Shown one piece after another: positions 5,516 to 9,129 of a stretch of DNA of 9,129 nt. How positions within the stretch are numbered: the first letter of the stretch is position 1; each line of letters begins with the position of its first letter. Location of the stretch: the NCBI GenBank assembly GCA_038318085.1, contig JBBQBV010000148.1:1-9129 (forward strand), written 5' to 3'. The translations under genes and the position numbers were made by a program. The DNA is from DATLGB01 sp038318085 (GTDB lineage: Bacteria; Actinomycetota; Thermoleophilia; Solirubrobacterales; Solirubrobacteraceae). The notes under the pieces were generated by a model. It worked only from the letters and a program-made list of their open reading frames with translations. It was not told where the DNA came from and made no database searches.

Positions 5516-6940
5516 CTATCGGCCTGCGGGCGTCGGCGTCGGCGTCGCTGGGACGTTCGGGCCGTTGGCCTTGGGCGGAGCCGGGACCGAAGGCGTCGAA
5601 TGCGGCTTGGGCGGCTTGGGATCGGCCTTATGCGGCTTCCTGATCCTGGGCGGCTTGACGGGATCCGGATGCGGGACGGGCCTTGCGTTGCTCATGCGGC
5701 GGCGGCGCTTGACCGGGGTGACCGGGTGGGCGTTCTTTCGGTTGGGATGAGCTGGGCCCGACGCCGGGCGCCTGGACGACCTGGCGTCAACGATGAGCAT
5801 GGCGGGCGCCTGCGCATCACGCCTCACAACGCGCGGCTGACCCCCCCGCGCCCGGATGCCGGAGCCGCCCTTGCGACGCTGGGACTTACGCTCCGGCGTC
5901 GCGGCTTCGGCACTGATGACCTCGGGGCGCGATGCTGCGGCATCGCGCCGATTGGCCTGCACCGGGAGAGCCGGCGTCTTCCGGCCCTTCGCCGCATGGT
6001 CGGAGCCGCCCCCTCCAACAACGATCTCAGTCGCGCCCACTCCCGCGCCGACGGTCGCCACGACCGCGACGCCCGCAAGCGCCTTGGTGAACAGGGTGGC
6101 GCCCGCAACCTTGCCGGCCACTGCGCCGCCACCGCCGCCACCGCCACTTCCTCCGAGCAGATGGGCAAGCAGGCCGGCGGAGACCGCCGCGGGCAGCGGC
6201 GGGACAAGGAGGGCGAGGTCCGCTTCCCGCGTGCGGATCGCCTCGCGCAGGGTCCGGCAGTCGGGGCAGCCGCGCAGATGTGCGCGGACGGTCCGACCGC
6301 GCAGCTTGCGGCCATCCTCGGCAGAGATGACCTGACGGACGTCAGGGCAGTCCATCGCCCGGCCCTTCTCGAACTCCCGAAGACTCAGGCGCGCCTCGAG
6401 GATCGCCTGCTTGGCCTTCGCCGGGGAGATCTCCAGCGCGCCGGCGATCTCGGCATGGGAGAGACCGCTCAGCTCCCGCATGACCAGGGCGCTGCGCTGA
6501 CGCTCCGGAAGATCCCCCAGGTCGTCCACCAGCAGCGACAGCCGCCGCCGGTCCTCCAGGGTGCGCTCGAGGCCGTCGCCGAGCGCCGGTGCCTGGGTCT
6601 CGTCGAACTCGGCCGCCGGCCGTCGCCGGCGCAGGGCGGAGATGGCCTCGTTGTGCGCGATCCGGAACAGCCACGGACGCAGCGGGGCATCCGGAGTTCC
6701 GCGTCGCAGCGCCGTGATCGCGTTTGTCATGGTGCTCTGCAGCACGTCCTGGGCGTCCTCTTTGTGACGGACGATCGTCAGCACGTACCGGAACAGCGCC
6801 CGGTGATGGCGCTCGTAGAGGGCTGCGACCGCGCGCTGGTCGCCTGCGGCTGCCATCCGCGCCAGGCGGTCGTCGCTGAACAGGCGCAGGGGGCGGCGAG
6901 CGAGCGGCGCGCGCTGCCTCGACACGGCTGTACCGCTCAT
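5516..6940 (-). CDS. ECF sigma factor fused to zinc-finger anti-sigma and membrane tail
   Basis: This 474-residue fusion starts with an ECF sigma-70 factor. Region 2 (about 23-105) has LYERHHRALFRYVLTIV, DAQDVLQSTMTNAI and the PWLFRIAHNEAISALRRR block. Region 4 (about 138-190) has LPERQRSALVMRELSGLSHA and a helix-turn-helix (AEIAGALEISPAKAKQAI). An anti-sigma-type zinc finger follows: Cys198, then H-L-R-G-C-P-D-C (221-228), the HxxxCxxC motif. A poly-Gly stretch (263-273) precedes a membrane helix (about 287-308). The tail is a long Pro/Lys/Arg-rich outer region ending PATPTPTPAGR. The whole chain would tether the sigma factor at the membrane and release it when the outside part senses something; that mechanism is inferred. 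The frame is open to 7087, but ATG at 6940 is chosen because AGGTGGAG lies just before it. It is divergent from the Asp-box gene. Confidence 0.85.
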   Translation of the reverse strand: MSGTAVSRQRAPLARRPLRLFSDDRLARMAAAGDQRAVAALYERHHRALFRYVLTIVRHKEDAQDVLQSTMTNAITALRRGTPDAPLRPWLFRIAHNEAISALRRRRPAAEFDETQAPALGDGLERTLEDRRRLSLLVDDLGDLPERQRSALVMRELSGLSHAEIAGALEISPAKAKQAILEARLSLREFEKGRAMDCPDVRQVISAEDGRKLRGRTVRAHLRGCPDCRTLREAIRTREADLALLVPPLPAAVSAGLLAHLLGGSGGGGGGGAVAGKVAGATLFTKALAGVAVVATVGAGVGATEIVVGGGGSDHAAKGRKTPALPVQANRRDAAASRPEVISAEAATPERKSQRRKGGSGIRARGGQPRVVRRDAQAPAMLIVDARSSRRPASGPAHPNRKNAHPVTPVKRRRRMSNARPVPHPDPVKPPRIRKPHKADPKPPKPHSTPSVPAPPKANGPNVPATPTPTPAGR

Positions 6941-6941
6941 G

Positions 6942-6949
6942 CTCCACCT
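6942..6949 (-). promoter_or_regulatory. Ribosome binding site deciding the sigma-factor start
   Basis: The minus strand reads AGGTGGAG immediately before the ATG at 6940. The longer open frame to 7087 adds residues without sigma-factor character, so this site supports the shorter protein. Confidence 0.7.
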
Positions 6950-7013
6950 ATCGGCAAACGATGGACTGACACCGGAGTCGGGATCTAATGAGGACACGCT
7001 GGGGCGATACTTT

Positions 7014-7029
7014 GTCACGGTCGAGTGAC
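7014..7029. promoter_or_regulatory. Dyad GTCAC-N6-GTGAC in divergent intergenic region
   Basis: Two perfect 5-bp arms (7014-7018 and 7025-7029) flank a 6-bp spacer between the divergent sigma fusion (start 6940) and Asp-box gene (start 7109). The position suits an operator for either gene, but arms this short can occur by chance. I could not place convincing -35/-10 elements around it. Confidence 0.3.
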
Positions 7030-7108
7030 GCATCTTCCCTCTTCCTAACAAGCCTCGGACGTTGTAGCTTTCGGGCCGATACCGCAATCGAAGACGGAGC
7101 AGGTCGAC

Positions 7109-8791
7109 ATGTCACGACTCCTGGTGGGTCTCCTCGCCGCGATGGTGCTGGCCGCCACCCCGGCCTCCGCACTCGCGCAAGACAGCGAGGTGAGCGTGGG
7201 CAGCCCGGCGGCGCCCTTCCCGCAGAACAAGCAGAACGAGCCGGACGTGGCCATCGACGCTGCGAATCCCTCCGTGGTCGCCGCCGGTGCGAACGACGAG
7301 ATCGACCTCGCGCCGTGCGCCGGCTCGAGTTGCCCGTTCACCCCGGGCGTCGGGGTGTCGGGCGTCTACTTCTCCTTCGACGGCGGACAGACCTGGGGCC
7401 AGCCGGACTACACGGGCTACTCGGCCCGCGTCGGTTCGCCCGGCACGGGTCCGATCGGGACGCTGCCCAACTACGTCGAGGCCGGCCTGGTCTCCAACGG
7501 CGACCCGGCGCTGGCGTTCGGCCCGCGGCGCGGCGCCGACGGCCGCTTCTCCTACGGCAACGGCACCCGTCTCTACTACGCGAACATCGCGACGAACTTC
7601 TCCGCTGTGCGCTCGGAGGCCGGCTTCCGCGGCCAGGGCGCCATCGCCGTGTCCCATACCGACAGCCCGCAGGCGGCTGCCACCGGGGCCGACAGCGCGT
7701 GGAGCGGGCCGGTGCTCGCCTCCCGGCGCCAGAGCACGACGACGTTCGCCGACAAGGAGGATCTCACCGCTGACAACGCCGCGACGAGCCCCTACTTCGG
7801 CAACGCCTACGTCTGCTTCACACAGTTCCGCTCAAACGGCGGGACTGCGCAGCCCATCCAGGTGGTCACGTCGCGTGACGGCGGGCAGACCTTCGCCACC
7901 CAGCGCCAGATCACCGCGGCGGCCGGCAACGCGCAGCAGTTCGGCCGCCAGGGCTGTTCGATGAAGACGGACTCCCGCGGCGTGCTCTACGTGTTCTTCG
8001 AGGGCGCCGAGAAGAAGGTTCCCTCACAGCTGCTCGCCCGGTCCTTCGACGGCGGCAAGTCCTTCGAGCGCCCGCACGCGATCTCGACCGTGACCGACTG
8101 CGGCGGACTCGACGTGGTCGGCCGCGGCGATCTGACCCTCGACGGCCAGGCCGGCGCGCGCAACTCCTCCTTCCCGCTGGCCGACGTGGCCAACGGGGCG
8201 CCGAGCGGCGTCGACGCGCCCAACACGGTCGCCGCGGGCTGGTGCGACGGCCGCGCCGCGCTCAACCACGAGCACGCCCGCGTGGTGGTCTCCAGCGACG
8301 GCGGCAGCTCGTTCACCGCGCGCAACCTGGAGCAGCCCGGCGACCGGCCTGGCTACGTCTCCCTGGCGCTCGCTCCGGACGGCGGGGACCTGTACCTGAC
8401 CTACGACGCGTTCCTCGACCCGTTCCGCGATACGACCGGGCCCCCGCGCCGGATGCAGGGCGTCGTGCGGCACGCCGACCTGGCCGGGACGGCCACGAGC
8501 AACGCGTCGACGTTGCATCGTGGTCTGGTGGGCGACGCCCGCGGATCGAGCACGAACTCGGTGACCAACGAGTTCCTCGGGGACTACACCGGGACCGCGG
8601 CCACCGACGCGGGCGCCGTGGGGGTCTGGAACGACGTCCGCGACGCGACCGTCTGCGGAGCCATCAACGCCTACCGCCAATCGCTCATCGACGGTGCCCC
8701 GATCGCCACGCCGGCGCCCAACATGGACTGCGCGCCGGGCTTCGGGAACTCCGACATCTTCGGCATCGCGGTGCCGGACCCGACGCCGTAG
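7109..8791 (+). CDS. Secreted Asp-box (sialidase-like) beta-propeller protein
   Basis: This 560-residue protein has a signal peptide (MSRLLVGLLAAMVLAATPAS, cleavage near ALA-QD, residues 22-24). At least four Asp-box (BNR) motifs of the form S-x-D-G-G-x-[ST]-[FW] lie at 89-96 (SFDGGQTW), 255-262 (SRDGGQTF), 312-319 (SFDGGKSF) and 395-402 (SSDGGSSF). Asp boxes mark turns in the blades of sialidase-type and other six-bladed propellers. The opening block NEPDVAIDAANPSVVAAGAN is common in secreted exo-alpha-sialidase-annotated proteins of actinobacteria. I could not identify the sialidase arginine triad or catalytic Tyr/Glu pair, so glycosidase activity is not shown; a binding propeller is equally possible. 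The ribosome site GGAGCAGG (7096-7103) supports the start. It is divergent from the sigma/anti-sigma fusion. Confidence 0.8.
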   Translation: MSRLLVGLLAAMVLAATPASALAQDSEVSVGSPAAPFPQNKQNEPDVAIDAANPSVVAAGANDEIDLAPCAGSSCPFTPGVGVSGVYFSFDGGQTWGQPDYTGYSARVGSPGTGPIGTLPNYVEAGLVSNGDPALAFGPRRGADGRFSYGNGTRLYYANIATNFSAVRSEAGFRGQGAIAVSHTDSPQAAATGADSAWSGPVLASRRQSTTTFADKEDLTADNAATSPYFGNAYVCFTQFRSNGGTAQPIQVVTSRDGGQTFATQRQITAAAGNAQQFGRQGCSMKTDSRGVLYVFFEGAEKKVPSQLLARSFDGGKSFERPHAISTVTDCGGLDVVGRGDLTLDGQAGARNSSFPLADVANGAPSGVDAPNTVAAGWCDGRAALNHEHARVVVSSDGGSSFTARNLEQPGDRPGYVSLALAPDGGDLYLTYDAFLDPFRDTTGPPRRMQGVVRHADLAGTATSNASTLHRGLVGDARGSSTNSVTNEFLGDYTGTAATDAGAVGVWNDVRDATVCGAINAYRQSLIDGAPIATPAPNMDCAPGFGNSDIFGIAVPDPTP

Positions 8792-8807
8792 AGGGCCGAC
8801 CGGGGCC

Positions 8808-8830
8808 GCGCGCCGCTGGTCGCGGCGCGC
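8808..8830. terminator. Hairpin terminator after the Asp-box gene
   Basis: The arms GCGCGCCGC (8808-8816) and GCGGCGCGC (8822-8830) form a perfect 9-bp stem with a 5-nt loop, 16 nt beyond the stop at 8791. It sits between convergent reading frames and could end transcription from both sides. No U-tract follows on the plus strand; read on the minus strand it is preceded by a TTT. Confidence 0.65.
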
Positions 8831-8842
8831 AAACCCGTTCGG

Positions 8843-9073
8843 TCAGTGGCTCAAAGCGGCTGCGGAGGCCAGCGGGCGGGCGATTGACCTCGATCGGGCG
8901 TGCAGCTCTCGATATCGCCCGCGGCGCGAGCGTGAGGTATCGCGGTTCAGCGCCTCCATCAGCTCGCGCACCGCCGCGCTTCCGTGGTCCCAGATCTCGT
9001 CCATCACCTCGAACCTCGGATTCCGACTCGTGGAGCGGGGAGGAGCTGGATTCGGCCGCTTGCGCGAAGGCAT
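8843..9073 (-). pseudogene. Decayed BlaI/MecI-type transcriptional regulator
   Basis: The minus strand from ATG at 9073 reads MPSRKRPNPAPP, then EVMDEIWDHGSAAVRELMEALN. This is the first winged-helix segment of BlaI/MecI repressors, which control beta-lactamase or related envelope genes with BlaR1-type M56 peptidases. Homology then stops and the frame ends at 8843, about 77 residues in all; intact members are near 120-130. The expected stretch just before EVMD appears in another frame, as SPLHESESEV (9035 leftwards). The two frames join perfectly as LHESESEVMDEIW if one copy of a tandem 7-mer (9006-9019) is removed. The usual AYTTVMT helix after the ALN is not recognisable in any frame. I read this as a broken gene. 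The longer frame from GTG at 9112 overlaps the putative operator and is less likely the start. Confidence 0.6.
9006..9019 (-). repeat. 7-bp tandem duplication that breaks the BlaI-type frame
   Basis: The plus strand has ACCTCGA (9006-9012) followed directly by ACCTCGG (9013-9019). Six of seven bases match. Seven is not a multiple of three, and removing one copy restores the conserved LHExExEVMDEIW segment. Confidence 0.6.
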
Positions 9074-9101
9074 GACGATCGCCCGGCGCGATCCCAGAGA
9101 T

Positions 9102-9117
9102 CTACGACGCACCGTAG
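9102..9117. promoter_or_regulatory. Candidate BlaI-type operator, CTACG-N6-CGTAG
   Basis: Perfect 5-bp arms CTACG (9102-9106) and CGTAG (9113-9117) flank 6 bp, about 28-44 bp upstream of the ATG at 9073. BlaI/MecI repressors bind TACA/TGTA-type dyads and regulate themselves; an actinobacterial G/C-shifted version of the form CTACG...CGTAG would fit. The assignment rests on position and symmetry only. Confidence 0.45.
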
Positions 9118-9129
9118 CAGACCTCGACT

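Noticed and set aside
6128..6155. GCC/ACC trinucleotide run in the sigma fusion
   Set aside because: It is simply the codon run for the poly-Gly hinge, not an independent repeat element.
5081..6988. 635-residue plus-strand open frame across the secreted protein and sigma fusion
   Set aside because: It is a shadow frame: the opposite strand carries clear sigma-factor domains and a good ribosome site.

Overview
This is a high-GC bacterial window with strong G/C preference at third codon positions. The secreted 'GADTAK / NVTKANHK' protein, the small 'GPDDQALRLLIRRTPPP' protein and an ECF sigma factor fused to its own membrane anti-sigma tail all suggest an actinobacterium of the Thermoleophilia/Solirubrobacterales type. 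That placement is inference from protein style, not from a marker gene.

Region 1 (1-3538) looks like an immune-type or conflict locus. On the minus strand, three genes run toward the left edge: an unrecognised protein with one membrane segment (2139-1399), a SIR2-family protein with intact N/H catalytic motifs (1338-460), and a STAND-class P-loop NTPase (438 to beyond base 1, truncated by the window). The SIR2 and STAND reading frames are in the same phase and are separated only by one TAG codon and seven further codons. Divergent from them, across 268 bp, is a TIR-domain protein with about six membrane helices (2408-3538). It has a good -35/-10 promoter so close to the ATG that the mRNA is probably almost leaderless. 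Two NAD-handling domain families (SIR2 and TIR), a STAND sensor and an orphan membrane protein packed back to back make the most interesting part of the window.

Region 2 (3539-5002) is ordinary: a TfoX N-terminal-domain protein and a small secreted protein on the minus strand, then a small conserved protein on the plus strand. A strong hairpin terminates it against the next minus-strand gene.

Region 3 (5003-8830) holds a secreted 149-residue protein and, upstream of it on the same strand, a 474-residue ECF sigma factor carrying a C-terminal zinc-finger anti-sigma motif, a membrane helix and a Pro/Lys-rich tail. Divergent from the sigma gene is a 560-residue secreted Asp-box (sialidase-like beta-propeller) protein. 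The sigma fusion probably senses an envelope or extracellular signal; a link to its secreted neighbours is only suggested by layout.

Region 4 (8831-9129) holds a decayed BlaI/MecI-type regulator. A 7-bp tandem duplication breaks its frame in the DNA-binding domain, and a CTACG-N6-CGTAG dyad that could be its old operator lies just upstream. No rRNA, tRNA, CRISPR array, insertion sequence or integrase was seen.
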